Of a DNA stretch of 64,000 nucleotides, positions 18,566 through 29,254 are shown piece by piece (position 1 is the first letter of the stretch; each line of letters begins with the position of its first letter). The translations under genes were made by a program, and so were the position numbers. The stretch comes from Leishmania mexicana MHOM/GT/2001/U1103 (taxonomy: Eukaryota; Euglenozoa; Kinetoplastea; Trypanosomatida; Trypanosomatidae), in assembly GCF_000234665.1 (NCBI RefSeq), contig NC_018322.1, positions 429,825 through 493,824 on the forward strand. Reading direction: 5' to 3'. The notes beneath the pieces are model-generated. The model ran no database searches. It was not told the DNA's origin and saw nothing but the letters and a program-made list of their open reading frames with translations.

Positions 18566-20586
18566 AGAGAACCCACCCACTGCCTTTCGTGACGCACCTG
18601 TTTCCTCACCGCCCCCCTTTTTCCGTTCTGACGCGCTCTTTGTGGAGACACAGACACGGACACGGACACACACGCACCCAGTCTTCGTTCTAGTCAGTGT
18701 CACTTCTCTTCACCGGAAGCGGGACAAGGATGTACATATCTGTTTATTGTTGCAGCTCCCACTTTCCCTTCCTCCCTCGTTGCCTCTCCTTGCGATGCTT
18801 TATTATTATTATTATTTTTGTTGTTCTCGCCGATTATTTCTTCCACGCTGATGGGAGGAACGAAAGAGCGGAGGACAAGGGGGAGAGGGGTTGAAGGAAA
18901 AGGAGTAGCACCAACTGGAACTCTCACTCGTTTTCTTCTCTTTTTTTTTTCCGTATCCTCTCAGTCGCTTCAATTTTTATTTTATTTGTTGTGGTATGAG
19001 TTTGGTGAGTTGTCGTCTTGAACGTCGAACACTTGTAATTTCTCTGATGACTTTTGACACGTGTGGGATGAGGTCCACGCTTCTCTTCTTGCTTCCTTCC
19101 CGCTTTCTCGTCCTCTCACCTTCCGTTCTTCACTTCATATGTGCATCTGTGTGCGTGTGTGTGTGTGCACGTGTGGGTAAGGAGTCTGTTGCACACGCTT
19201 CTTTGCCTCTCTTACGTTTTTGTTTGCGCTTTCCCCTCTCATCCCAACCTCCGTGTTTTTATGTTGTATTTTTACGCTTGCTTTCAACCCTGTTTGTGTT
19301 TCCGCCGCCGTTTTTATTTTTCCGCTCCTCAGTGATGGTTTGTGGTGCTGCCTGAATTGCCGTTTTGGATACACGCGGGCTTTGTCTTGACGAGGTTTAC
19401 CTCTTTCTTTCCTTCCCTCGGGGTTGTCGCAGGGCGCCCTAACTTCCTCCCCTTCCCCCCTCCCGATTCTTTGCTCCCCCTTCTGTACAGCAAGAGAGAG
19501 AGAGAGGGCACCGTCCACCTTCTTCGTTTCTCTCTGTTTTCTTCGCCTCTTCGATGATGCGCTTAGTTTGACTGACGCGGTGCAGCGGGTCGAGCTTACA
19601 TCCTTTTGCCGTATTTTTTTTTTGCATTTCCGTTTGACGATTACGGTTCTAAGCGCCTCGTGTATGGCGGTGACAAGCCACTAGCCTGTGAAAAAAAACA
19701 AGAAAAGGCGTTGCCAATGCGAAAAAGGGTGCGCTACTGGAGAGGAGGATGCGCGTTGGTGTCATCTTTGGTGTTTTCCATCGCTGAGCCGATACATTTC
19801 GACGTTAGGCCTTATCGACGCCTGGCCGGCACTTCTCCACAAGGATTTTGTCACTGCCGTTTGAACTCGGCAGCCAGGTTATGACTTTCATCTCTTGCTT
19901 CTGGAGCATAGCTCACCCCCCTTTGAATCCTTCTCTTCCCGAGTCCAACGACTCCTCTCCCTTTCTCGGCTCCTCTATTCCACTGCCCACGTTCGTCGAC
20001 GTTTCTCGGTTTCATTCTACTCCCTTTTTCCCTGCACGGAGGAGAAGGAGAAGGACTGAGTCTCAAAATTCTGTCTCTACACGGCTTGCCAGTGTCAGCA
20101 CTCGTCCCGTTACTTTATTTCACACCGCGCGCAGGACGACACTCACCCACATCCCTACACACTGCACAGTGTCAAGGTGCATTATCTGGATAGTTTCTCC
20201 TTTTCCCTTTTTTTCGCGGAACACATTCTTCCTCTCTATCACTACTTGCTTACCTTTGTTGGGAGCCCGCTACCGTTTTTTCTTTCGTGTCTTTGTGCTG
20301 GCGATTAAATACACACATATATATATATAGTGCTTCGATCATCGTGGGTCTTTGTATCTGTGTGCACCTCGCGCAACACACTTCTCTCAGGGCGATTGCT
20401 TTTTTTTTAAGTAGTCTATTGGTCATAGACTCTGCGATAGTGCGCGTTCCAGGGACGAGCTGCAGTCTGCACACTTCACCGCCTCATCACCTTGGCGTTA
20501 TTATTATTATTTTAAGCTTCCCGCAGGGTTTGTCTGCAAGTTGACTCAGAGTCTTTTACTCCAGCGCACACCATCAAACATTAGCC
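18566..20586. other. PDEA/ankyrin spacer
   Basis: A 2.0 kb spacer with no gene. It contains an ATT repeat (18800-18818), a GT repeat near 19150-19170, a TA repeat (20317-20329) and several pyrimidine tracts. An AG at 20410-20411 after eight T is the main splice acceptor candidate for the next gene, with another at 20525-20526. Confidence 0.55.
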
Positions 20587-21525
20587 ATGCATCTTTCTGA
20601 GCTTTGCCGGGACTCCGACATCGACGTGATCATTGCTCGCCTTCGCCAGGTAGCACCCCTAGAGCCCGCGCCGGCTTTCTCTTTGCCCGAAGGAGCAGCA
20701 GATGACGACACGACTCCCGCAACTGGACACTCGGACTTTCATGGGCTGTGGAGCTATCAGGACAATGACGGGCGTACAGCCTTCCATTGGGCCATAGCGC
20801 TCAAGAACTTTGATCTGGCTCGCAAGTTGATGCAGGTACCGTACAATTCGCCTGTGCTGACCGAAGATGAGGAGTGGAGTACACCCTTTGCCACTGCCTG
20901 TAGCGTTGGGGGACCGCTAGACTTACTGAGAGAGATCTTGGACCGAAGTGTGGCTGAGTTTGCCGCGCACATGAAGCAGAAGGAGTCCCAGCAAAACCCC
21001 ACTTCCGAGGAGCAGAACAGCAGCAGTGCCCCCCTGACCGAGGTTGCCCAGGGGAGGAGCGACGAAAAGTCGACAAGGCTCTTGTCAGACATGCCAGGAG
21101 TTTCGCAGCCCGTCGATGCCACTCCGGCTTCTATTAGCGCTGTACTTGTTGACGCCGAGGATGCGACGGGACAAACACCTCTGCTGCTAGCTGTGGGACG
21201 TGGGCACCTGAGCATTGTGCGCTTCTTGCTGGAGAACGGTGCAGATTTAATGCATCAAAATCGTAGGGGTCAGTCGTGCCTGCATCGCGCCGTGAACCGC
21301 GGAAACATGGAGCTCGTTGAGTTTCTTGTTTCGACAAGTGAGAAGAACAACGCGAAGAACAAGGCAGCGCATCGCGCGTGGATGGACCTGCGGGACAAAC
21401 ACGGCGACTCCGCGCTCTTCTACGCGTCCATGGATAACAATGAGGAGATTGGCCGGTACCTGCTGCGGCACGGCGCCGATCGCGAGCTGCGCAATGCAGA
21501 CGGCAAAGCATTCTGGGAGGTGTAG
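20587..21525 (+). CDS. Ankyrin-repeat protein (gankyrin/Nas6-like candidate)
   Basis: 312 residues made mostly of ankyrin repeats. Clear repeats begin at about residues 57 (DNDGRTAFHWAIALKNFDLARKL), 96 (diverged), 196 (ATGQTPLLLAVGRGHLSIVRFLLENGA), 229 (RRGQSCLHRAVNRGNMELVEFL) and 275 (KHGDSALFYASMDNNEEIGRYLLRHGA). A low-complexity Glu/Ser-rich insertion (about 130-190) splits the array. Such proteins act as scaffolds. The arrangement and size recall the proteasome assembly chaperone Nas6/PSMD10, but ankyrin arrays are too generic to prove it. The ATG at 20587 is the first in the frame and follows the splice acceptor region. No membrane segment or targeting signal is seen. Confidence 0.85.
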   Translation: MHLSELCRDSDIDVIIARLRQVAPLEPAPAFSLPEGAADDDTTPATGHSDFHGLWSYQDNDGRTAFHWAIALKNFDLARKLMQVPYNSPVLTEDEEWSTPFATACSVGGPLDLLREILDRSVAEFAAHMKQKESQQNPTSEEQNSSSAPLTEVAQGRSDEKSTRLLSDMPGVSQPVDATPASISAVLVDAEDATGQTPLLLAVGRGHLSIVRFLLENGADLMHQNRRGQSCLHRAVNRGNMELVEFLVSTSEKNNAKNKAAHRAWMDLRDKHGDSALFYASMDNNEEIGRYLLRHGADRELRNADGKAFWEV

Positions 21526-22314
21526 ACATCGCAAAAGACAAGAGACGCTGAGCGGAGGCGGAAAAATCGTCAACTTCCGTTCTCATGTAGCATATGTTGA
21601 GAAGCCCATCGCTGTTCTTGAGGGCAACGACTTATGCGGCTGTGCACGGCTACTTTTTGTGAGAGGGGGGCAACAATCCAGGATCGCCTTGCACATGTGC
21701 TTCTTGCTGCTTATCACCTCCCTTCTCTCCATATGTCGCCGCTTTCCCATCAAAGTGTGTGCATTAAGTTGAGAACACAGTGATCATCTTGGCTTGTATC
21801 ACATTTTTTCTTGTTCTTTTCTTTGGGGGAGGTCCAAACAAAAGGAAAAGGGTCCACATAATGGTCGTGACCCACTCGCCACCATACGCGCCGTGGGAAG
21901 GGAGAGGTGGGGGGGGTGTACAGCAACACCGCCACATGTACACACGGTATGCCGGTTTGGGACTCTTTTGAAAAGCGAGAAGAGAGAGACAGGACGCTTC
22001 TGCAAGTATGATCTTTGTCATTGTTTCTTCTTGAGCGGCACCGCAGGAGCCCTTGTGTCGCTTGCGACGCCGCTGCGCATAGTTCGGCGTCTCTGTCGAA
22101 CGCTTCGGCCCGTTGCACCACGGGGTGTCACCCATGCTCGACCACGGCCCGTGCTTCCCTCGCTTGGTTCGTGTTTGTTCTGCTCTCGTGCGCCACCTCT
22201 TTTTTTCGTCTCTTCTCCATTTCGTCCCAATCAACTCTCTGCGCCCCCACCCCTCTCTCACTTCCGTCCCTTCTGTACAACATACCGAACATCTTACCTT
22301 GGAAAGTGGCCGTC
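21526..22314. other. Ankyrin/NSUN spacer
   Basis: A 789-bp spacer with no gene. A long C/T-rich region (22190-22280) is followed by its first AG at 22305-22306, nine bases before the next start. Confidence 0.55.
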
Positions 22315-24864
22315 ATGAAGCGTCGTGAGCAGCGCCGACAGCGTGAGCGCGAGCAGCTGCCGGCTGCCTTGATGAAGCTGGCCCAACTCATTCCATCCGC
22401 CGAGGATGGGCGCAGCTACCTTGCAAGGGAGTTCGCCGACATCACACAGGACAAAGCAGGGTTGAATGGACCGTGCTCCGCGGAGGGATGTTGGCACGAT
22501 GATGACGCAGGCGACGCGTGGATCTGCGGCAGCGGGCTCGAGAAACTGCTGTCGGTTCTAGGAGAGGAGGCGTGTCCTGATGGGGTTTTCGATATTGTTC
22601 GTATCACTCGCCGCGTGCCGCGCAGCCAATCCACGATTGACAGAATCAACGTGGCAGAGTTGTGTTTTGCTCTTTCCCAGGCTTCCGGTCCGGTGAATGT
22701 CCACGAGCGACGTCGCACTGCTGCTGCCATGTCCGGACCGCTGGACGAGACGATACCTCTTCTGCAGTACTACCGGGGCAGTCGATTTGACGCCATTGTG
22801 CGTGGCGAGGACCCGTCTTCTCCTGCGGGTCGACAAGCCGCCGCCGCCGCCGCACTATCGGAGGAAAACGGCAGCCATCCTGAGATCACCTCTGAAGGCA
22901 ACGACAGCAGAAAGAACGTCGACTCGGAATGGCCGGCATTCGTGCAGAGCATGTCTACGCCGCTTCCCATGACGCTTCGCCTGCACCACTGCGAGCGTGC
23001 TTTGGAGACCATCGCAACCCGCATTCTCACCACACCCGACATTGCCGCCGTGGTGCGTCCCGTGGCTGCCTTTCCGTCCAGTTCTGGTCTCTACTCCTGC
23101 AGCAACAGCGACTACCACAGCCACAAGCGCGTGGAGTACGTCTGCCGCACCCTGCACACTGCCAGCGCCGTGTCATTTCAGGAGGTGGTATCGGCGATAC
23201 CGGTGTTTGTGCTGGATGTGCAGCCGCAACACACTGTCGTGGATCTCTGCGCGGCACCTGGGAGCAAAACAGTGCAGGCGTTGGACACGATGCTGAGCGG
23301 TGGGTGGTCTGCAGACGTCTGTCGAGGGGTGCTCATCGCAAACGAAAAGGACAGAGTGAAGGCGACGCAGACACTTCCGGCGCGGCTGAAGCGCTACCAC
23401 GCCCCGAACGTGATGACGACCCGATGTGACGGTGTGCAGTGGCCGCGTTTGTACCTTGACGATCCTACGAACCCGAGCAGCGAGCCGCAAGAACGGCAGT
23501 TTGACCGCATCATTTGCGACGTCCCGTGCAGCGGCGACGGCACCATCCGCAAGGAGCGTTCCATCGCCACAACATGGTCGCCAAGCTACGTGAAGTCCCT
23601 CGTGCCAACCCAACGTGCGTTGCTGTACCGCGGCCTTGACCTTTTGGCCACAGGGGGCATTCTCGTCTATAGCACGTGCAGCATGAATCCGAAGGAGGAC
23701 GAGGAGGTGGTTTGTGTCGGGTTGGAGACTTTCGGCGACAGTGTCGAGCTCATCGACGTGAATGCGGTTCTACAGCAGAGGGGATGTCACCTGCACTCGG
23801 CAGGAGGCATTCTCTCCCCGAATGTAGAGGGGTTGCAGCACCCGGTGCTGCCGCCGACGTACGACGGCAATAAGGTCCTGCGCATTTTGCCGCATCGTGA
23901 TGACACCGGCGGGTTCTTTGTGGCGGCTTTCCGCAAAGTAAAGCAGCCAGACTGGACGGCGCCCACAGTGGTTCGACACAAGCTGAACCACTGGACGAAA
24001 GGCAAGCTGTGGGCGCCGGTTGGCGTCGAGGACGAGGCGTGGGTTAACATATCAACCTTCTATGGATTTAACCGCCATGACGAAGCGAGCTTCGTTTACT
24101 ATGACGCCGCTAGCTCTTCGTCCGGGAAAGGCCTCGTGCCTCTGTATCACCTCAATCCAAATGGTGGGCCCATACGCCGCATCGTGCTCTCGACTCCCGC
24201 GCTGGCGGATATGGTGCTGCGCACACGTCCGTACAAGGGCCCTGGCGTGGAAGTGGTGTCCGTCGGTGTGCGCGCCTTCGAGGCATACGACGGGAAGTTT
24301 TTGCCCGCTGCGGCCTGCCGGTGGCGCGCCGTCGTCGAGTCCGCCTCTTTTCTGGCACCGCGCTTTACTGCCCGAAGGCTGCACTTCCGCGTTTCGAAGC
24401 ACAAGCAGCTACTCGAGGATCTGCTCCGAAACGGCCACGTTTACCTGCGAGACCACTGGAGGGCAGTGCTGGGCGGGGATCCTGCTGTTGTAGCCGCTAA
24501 TGCGAATCCGAAGGCGCTGGTCAAGCCTGGGAGCCGACTCGAGGCGTTGCTAACGCAAGGTAGTTGTGAATCTACCATCTCTGACGAGGAGTTGGCGGTG
24601 CTGCTGGCAAGCCAGGTGGAGATAGGGTGCGTTTTGGTGGGCATCATCTCCGACGAGCCGACCGATGCAGCCGCTGGTCCGTGGTACATAAGCGCGACGC
24701 TGAGCAGGCACAAGCTGGAGCTCGCTATCGATGGCTCTCTGCGTGCGTTCGGGCTGATGGCATTTTTTGGCATTCACGACGTTGAGCGTGCCTCGCTGGT
24801 CGGGAACAACACCGGGAGTGCGGTCGCAGACGAAGCACCGGAGGAGCAGGCAAAAGAGGCGTAG
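22315..24864 (+). CDS. NSUN2: NSUN2/Trm4-type tRNA (cytosine-5) methyltransferase
   Basis: 849 residues of the NOL1/NOP2/Sun family, which transfers methyl from S-adenosylmethionine to C5 of cytosine in RNA. The SAM-binding motif I VVDLCAAPGSKT surrounds D310-G316. Motif IV FDRIICDVPCSGDGT holds Cys405, which releases the product, and motif VI VYSTCSMNPKEDEE holds the nucleophile Cys455. The spacing and the long C-terminal half (about residues 560-849, PUA-like) fit Trm4/NSUN2, which methylates tRNA, rather than the shorter rRNA enzymes. The very basic start (MKRREQRRQRERE) suggests nuclear localisation. The frame extends 100 codons further up without ATG, through a pyrimidine-rich tract, so the ATG at 22315 is chosen. 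Family is certain; tRNA specificity is inferred from architecture. Confidence 0.9.
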   Translation: MKRREQRRQREREQLPAALMKLAQLIPSAEDGRSYLAREFADITQDKAGLNGPCSAEGCWHDDDAGDAWICGSGLEKLLSVLGEEACPDGVFDIVRITRRVPRSQSTIDRINVAELCFALSQASGPVNVHERRRTAAAMSGPLDETIPLLQYYRGSRFDAIVRGEDPSSPAGRQAAAAAALSEENGSHPEITSEGNDSRKNVDSEWPAFVQSMSTPLPMTLRLHHCERALETIATRILTTPDIAAVVRPVAAFPSSSGLYSCSNSDYHSHKRVEYVCRTLHTASAVSFQEVVSAIPVFVLDVQPQHTVVDLCAAPGSKTVQALDTMLSGGWSADVCRGVLIANEKDRVKATQTLPARLKRYHAPNVMTTRCDGVQWPRLYLDDPTNPSSEPQERQFDRIICDVPCSGDGTIRKERSIATTWSPSYVKSLVPTQRALLYRGLDLLATGGILVYSTCSMNPKEDEEVVCVGLETFGDSVELIDVNAVLQQRGCHLHSAGGILSPNVEGLQHPVLPPTYDGNKVLRILPHRDDTGGFFVAAFRKVKQPDWTAPTVVRHKLNHWTKGKLWAPVGVEDEAWVNISTFYGFNRHDEASFVYYDAASSSSGKGLVPLYHLNPNGGPIRRIVLSTPALADMVLRTRPYKGPGVEVVSVGVRAFEAYDGKFLPAAACRWRAVVESASFLAPRFTARRLHFRVSKHKQLLEDLLRNGHVYLRDHWRAVLGGDPAVVAANANPKALVKPGSRLEALLTQGSCESTISDEELAVLLASQVEIGCVLVGIISDEPTDAAAGPWYISATLSRHKLELAIDGSLRAFGLMAFFGIHDVERASLVGNNTGSAVADEAPEEQAKEA

Positions 24865-25934
24865 CACCGGAAGCTTCACACGGCGTGGTGTGGCGTGACT
24901 GGTGTGCTTTCACTGCAGTGGGTTATTGTGACTACAGTTGCGTTCGATTTCAGTCAAAGAGACCGTGACGCCTGTCTGCACTGTTGATCTTTTCCCTTTT
25001 TTTTGTGGGTGCGTAGTATTGTAAGCGAGTAACCGCATCTTCACCGGCTAAACCGCCAAACTTCATGAGTCGCAGGAGCAGCATAGTTGGCGACGAACTT
25101 CTCATTACGTGTGTGAGGGGAGAAAAGAAAAAAATGGAGGGGTGATGACTGAGTTTTCAACAGGCGCGACGCGTCTCTCTGTGCGTGTGCGTGCGCTGGA
25201 TTCGTTTCTCTGGCTTTCCCACGAAGGGGATGCGTCGTCGCGCGATACACGCGCATCGGAATGCATGGCCGCTGTTGCTCTGTGCACTGGTGCCTTCTTG
25301 AAGGTGCGGCTGGTATTGGAGTGGGGTTGAGGGTCGCCGAAGGAACGCGCGCTTTCTGAACAGCTCACGAGCGGAGCCTTTGCTACTTGGGCCAACTCTT
25401 CTCCACTACGAACTCTCTTTCGATATCTTCCATCCATCTTCCCTGTCTTGCTATTTGGTCCTTATCCACCTTTGCGTCACTACGAAGGGAAGTCAAGGCT
25501 TGGCACACGGCAGCATCCACACAAGCGGCACCCTTGACCATCTTTGTGGCTCCGTTCCATTTCATTCACTAGTGCACGATATTATTGGCGTTTTTCTTCT
25601 GTGTTGTTGCCCTCCTCTCTCTCCCTTGCTCCCGTTGCGCCATTTCGATACACGCAAGGGTCGCCCTTTCGTGCCTTCTATCTTACGTCGGCATCGCCCC
25701 GATTGCTCGTGGCGTTTTCTCTTCACCGTTTTCCAGTCTCTGTACGTTGCGCATATTCGCCCCTTTCCGCTTCCTTGTCAGACAGTGCGGCCAAGGTGAG
25801 GCTGGCCGGGTGTGCGGGCGGTCTTGTTTCCCCATAGCCCCGTGCTTCCCACTCACCCTCCCTCCGTGTTTCCGTAACTCCGTGTTTTCTTTTTTTTTGT
25901 GGTTTCGACCCCTTTTTTTGTTGTAATCAGCACC
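24865..25934. other. NSUN/AN1 protein spacer
   Basis: A 1.07 kb spacer with no gene. A dense C/T-rich region covers 25370-25930 and ends in a T-rich tract with AG at 25929-25930. Confidence 0.55.
25886..25930 (+). promoter_or_regulatory. Polypyrimidine tract and splice acceptor (AN1 protein)
   Basis: Two long T runs lead to AG at 25929-25930, only four bases before the ATG at 25935. If used, the mRNA would have almost no gene-specific 5'UTR beyond the spliced leader. Confidence 0.55.
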
Positions 25935-27002
25935 ATGCAGGTCGGTGTGTGTGACAGGGATGATCAGCTGTGCCAGTATGAGGGCTGCACAGAGATCGAT
26001 CTCCTACCTGCCCGGTGCTCCAACTGCGACAAGCGATTCTGCACCCACCATCTCTCCCACAGCGCACATCACTGTCCGGCCGTGGCGGATGTGCGGGTCG
26101 GGACGTGCCCCATATGCTATCGCGTTGTACCGTTGGAGTACCCGCGCCAACGCATGGATGAGGCGGTGTCCCGGCACATCGACCGGGGATGTCGCGATGT
26201 ACCGCAGCACAGCTCATTTTACGGCGGCGCCGCGGCGAAAGGTCGGCCCGGTCAGGCGAGCGGTCGCCGTTTGGGTGGCTCGGTCCGGCCGTGCAGCATT
26301 CAAGATTGTCACGAGGCCTCCGAGACGCGCGTGAAGTGTGACCAATGCGGCCAGACATTCTGCCTTCAGCACCGCGGACCTCTGCAGCACCACTGCCGCG
26401 CCGCCGCCGCCATGCGCAGCACCGCCGCGTCCTCCCCTTCGGAGCGGGATGCAGGGATGCTGGTGCCTCTGCCGGGTGGCAAGGCGGCTTCCGTAGCATG
26501 TCTGCTCACTCATCCCGCCAACACTCCCGAAAAGGCGGTGGGCAAGGCGACAGAACTGCCCTCGGATATGGTGACATGCCTCGTGTGCTTCATCATACCT
26601 ACCTCTGTGTTCAAGAAGGACGGCAACACCGGCTGCGACGAGTTCGAGCCGGTGCCCTCGTTCTTCATGTTCATGCCCAAGAACACAGCACTAGGCCGTC
26701 TCCTGGACACGGCTGTGGATCGTGCCGCCATGAGCTCACCGGCCGTGCGCACCGGAAAACCCTGGAACTTGTTCGCTGTCACGCTGCCCATCCACACCGA
26801 GGCCGAGGCAGCCTACTATTCTCCTCTTCCACTCTCGACGGTGGTGAGAAAGAGTGCCGTCGGCATGGCGGAGCGCACTATTGTGTTTCTCTCGCCGCTC
26901 GAAGCCTTGCCCGAGAGCGTGATTAAGGCGGTGAAGGACTTGGATAGGAAGGGGGTGTGGGTGTCCACGTCGTCCTCCAGTCAAGGCTGTCAAGTGATGT
27001 GA
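25935..27002 (+). CDS. Two-AN1 zinc-finger protein, ZFAND1/Cuz1-like
   Basis: 355 residues with two AN1 zinc fingers. The first spans about residues 13-47 (CQYEGC, CSNCDKRFC, then paired His/Cys) and the second about 116-155 (CSIQDC, CDQCGQTFC, H and HHC). Between them, CPICYRVVPL (about 57-66) adds a further Cys pair. The C-terminal region (about 220-350) contains FFMFMPKNTALGRLLDTAVDRA and resembles the ubiquitin-like domain of ZFAND1/Cuz1, which links Cdc48/p97 and the proteasome under arsenite or heat stress. That role is family knowledge. The final tail ends in CQVM, close to a CaaX box, so C-terminal lipidation is conceivable. The start is the first ATG after the T-rich acceptor. Confidence 0.85.
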   Translation: MQVGVCDRDDQLCQYEGCTEIDLLPARCSNCDKRFCTHHLSHSAHHCPAVADVRVGTCPICYRVVPLEYPRQRMDEAVSRHIDRGCRDVPQHSSFYGGAAAKGRPGQASGRRLGGSVRPCSIQDCHEASETRVKCDQCGQTFCLQHRGPLQHHCRAAAAMRSTAASSPSERDAGMLVPLPGGKAASVACLLTHPANTPEKAVGKATELPSDMVTCLVCFIIPTSVFKKDGNTGCDEFEPVPSFFMFMPKNTALGRLLDTAVDRAAMSSPAVRTGKPWNLFAVTLPIHTEAEAAYYSPLPLSTVVRKSAVGMAERTIVFLSPLEALPESVIKAVKDLDRKGVWVSTSSSSQGCQVM

Positions 27003-28543
27003 TGAGGCGAGAGGAGGGAGGGGAGAGGCAGATGAACAGGAGGGAGGGCGACGGATGAGGGGAGCATCGGATGTGTGGGCTTGGATAAGCGGTGGCTGCC
27101 TCTCTCTCTTGTTCTCATTGGCGTTGTACGCCCCTCCTCCCTCCCCCAGCCACCCACCTCTCTCCCTCTCCCTTTGTTTGTTTCTCCACCCGCTGCATCC
27201 ATTTTGCTCTTTTCGTCGCTACTTCGCGCGTGCTCTTCCACCGCGGTCGCCACTACCCCACCTTTTCTCCCTTGCCCCTTCCTTCACAGCCTCCATCGCA
27301 GGCGTTGGTGATGGACATACTGACTTGTCTCCTCTCTCCGTCTTTTCGCTGCCACTTCTTCCCTCCCTCATCTTGGGCAAGGGGACCGATGCAGCTTCAT
27401 GAGGAAGGGATGTCGGAGTCCTCGGCGACGGTCTACTCCCTCTTTTATTCGTCTGCGTTTTCTGATGGACACACCCACGCACACGGGGAAACATACGTAT
27501 TCGGCCTTATTGCACCTTTTCTTAGTATTTGATAGCAGGCGAGGTTCGTCATGGGGGTGGGGACTGAGTGAAGGGGAGGAGGCGCGTCATCCTCTTTCTT
27601 TGTTGGTGTCTGTACCGAAAGCAAGATGCGCCTTCCCTTCCCCTCACCTTCTCCACCTCCTCCGACTCGGCCTTTCCACTTCTTTCCGCGCTTCCCTTCC
27701 TCCGCCTGCTCCCTCCAAGCAAGTAACCAGCTGCATTCATGTCTGCTCGCATGCGTCAACAAATCCAGATTTCTTTGTCTGTCTCGCCAGCCGCACACGT
27801 CACGCTCGGCGCTCCTGCTCTCGTTTTCGAATTGGCTCGATTCACATGTTGCACCTGATGCCCCCCTCCCCTCCGCATCGCAGAGGCACTGGGGTGGCAT
27901 TGCGTCCCTGTCCTCTGAGCGAACCTCTCTCCTCCACGCCCTCCTCCCTCTTCCTCCCTCGCGCGCCTTTGCTTATGTGTGTGTGTGTGGGGGGTCGTCT
28001 GCCCTCGCCATGGAGACACAGCCCAGTTCAGCTTCGACAACAAAAGCTGCATCTTATCAGCCCACCTTCCCCCCTGTACAACGGCAACAAAGAGCAACCG
28101 ATCAATCCACTTCGTTCTGCGACTCACATTTCCGTCCGTGTGTGTGTCTCTCTGTCTCGCTCTCCATATTTCCTGTGCTCCCTTCACACACACACACGCA
28201 CACATCGCCACATATATATATATATATGTGGGTAGTTTGTTTTCTAGTATTTGCTGATTTCCGCCTTTCCGTTTCTCTGTGCTGTGTGCATATCCCCCCT
28301 TGCTTCATCCAAACGGATACACACACACATACAGGCACATAAACGTACACTGACAGACACACGCTGACATTCTCGTTGAGTTCACGCACAGCGCTGCGCT
28401 TTGAGTTAACATACGGTTGAACGCAAGGGAAGGACACGCCACAAGCACGCTTGGCGAGCTTTACGCATACACTTACACTTGCTCTACTATTTCTGCTCAC
28501 TGGGAAAGAACATATACACCGACAAAGCAACATCACCCACAAA
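27003..28543. other. AN1 protein/Rab5 spacer
   Basis: A 1.5 kb spacer dominated by C/T-rich blocks (27100-27450, 27590-27730, 27900-28150), with CA repeats, a TA repeat (28211-28228) and no gene. AG at 28507-28508 is a plausible Rab5 splice acceptor. Confidence 0.55.
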
Positions 28544-29254
28544 ATGAACATCCACCCACCTCAGCTGATGGAGGCGACGTCCGCGAAGATAGTGATGCTC
28601 GGGGAGTCCGGTACCGGCAAGAGCTCCATCGCGCTCCGCTTTACGCGCAACGAGTTCTTAGCCAACCAGGAGACCACCATCGGTGCTGCCTTTCTGTCCA
28701 AGACGGTGATGATACCGCCGCCGCGCGGCGCCGCGGGTGCCCCCGGCGGTGCCCCCTCTGCTCACGCTCTTCAACAGCAGATGCGAGCACTGAAGTATGA
28801 GATTTGGGATACGGCGGGGCAGGAGCGGTTTCGCTCTCTCGCCCCGATTTACTACCGTGGCGCCTGCGGTGCTCTTGTCGTGTACGACATCACGAATAGC
28901 GAGAGCCTCAAGAAGGCGCAGACTTGGATCAAGGAGCTCCGAGCAAACGCGGACCCGTCACTCATTATCGTCCTTGTCGGGAACAAGAAGGACTTGGAGT
29001 CTCTGCGGCAGGTGTCCTTCGAGGATGGCCAGCGTCTCGCTGCCGAGGAGCAGCTCGCCGCCTTCTACGAGGCATCTGCAAAGGACAACAACAATGTGGA
29101 GCAGGTGTTTCTCGATTTAGCTGCCAAGCTCCTCGACCAGGGCTTGGGCAACCGTGGCGGGGCCGCTGGAGGTGCACGCGGCGGCGTGGTTGCACCGCGC
29201 GGCGAGCGCGTAGAACAGAGCAACGAGTCGGCTGCCCAGTCTACGTGCTGCTGA
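28544..29254 (+). CDS. RAB5: Small GTPase Rab5
   Basis: 236 residues, a Rab GTPase controlling early endosome fusion. The P-loop is GESGTGKS (20-27). Switch I is QETTIGAAF (42-50), a Rab5-type sequence. Switch II follows WDTAGQERFRSLAPIYYRGA (88-107), again Rab5-like. NKKD (147-150) and SAKDNN set guanine specificity, and the C-terminal CC (235-236) would be geranylgeranylated. Two oddities stand out: the P-loop has GT where Rab5 proteins usually have AV, and a Pro/Gly/Ala-rich insertion of about 25 residues (58-82) lies between switch I and the WDTAGQ strand. Synteny with the PKA gene suggests the RAB5A orthologue, recalled from memory. The start at 28544 is the ATG nearest the fold; the frame extends upstream to a non-ATG codon at 28451. 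Confidence 0.9.
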   Translation: MNIHPPQLMEATSAKIVMLGESGTGKSSIALRFTRNEFLANQETTIGAAFLSKTVMIPPPRGAAGAPGGAPSAHALQQQMRALKYEIWDTAGQERFRSLAPIYYRGACGALVVYDITNSESLKKAQTWIKELRANADPSLIIVLVGNKKDLESLRQVSFEDGQRLAAEEQLAAFYEASAKDNNNVEQVFLDLAAKLLDQGLGNRGGAAGGARGGVVAPRGERVEQSNESAAQSTCC

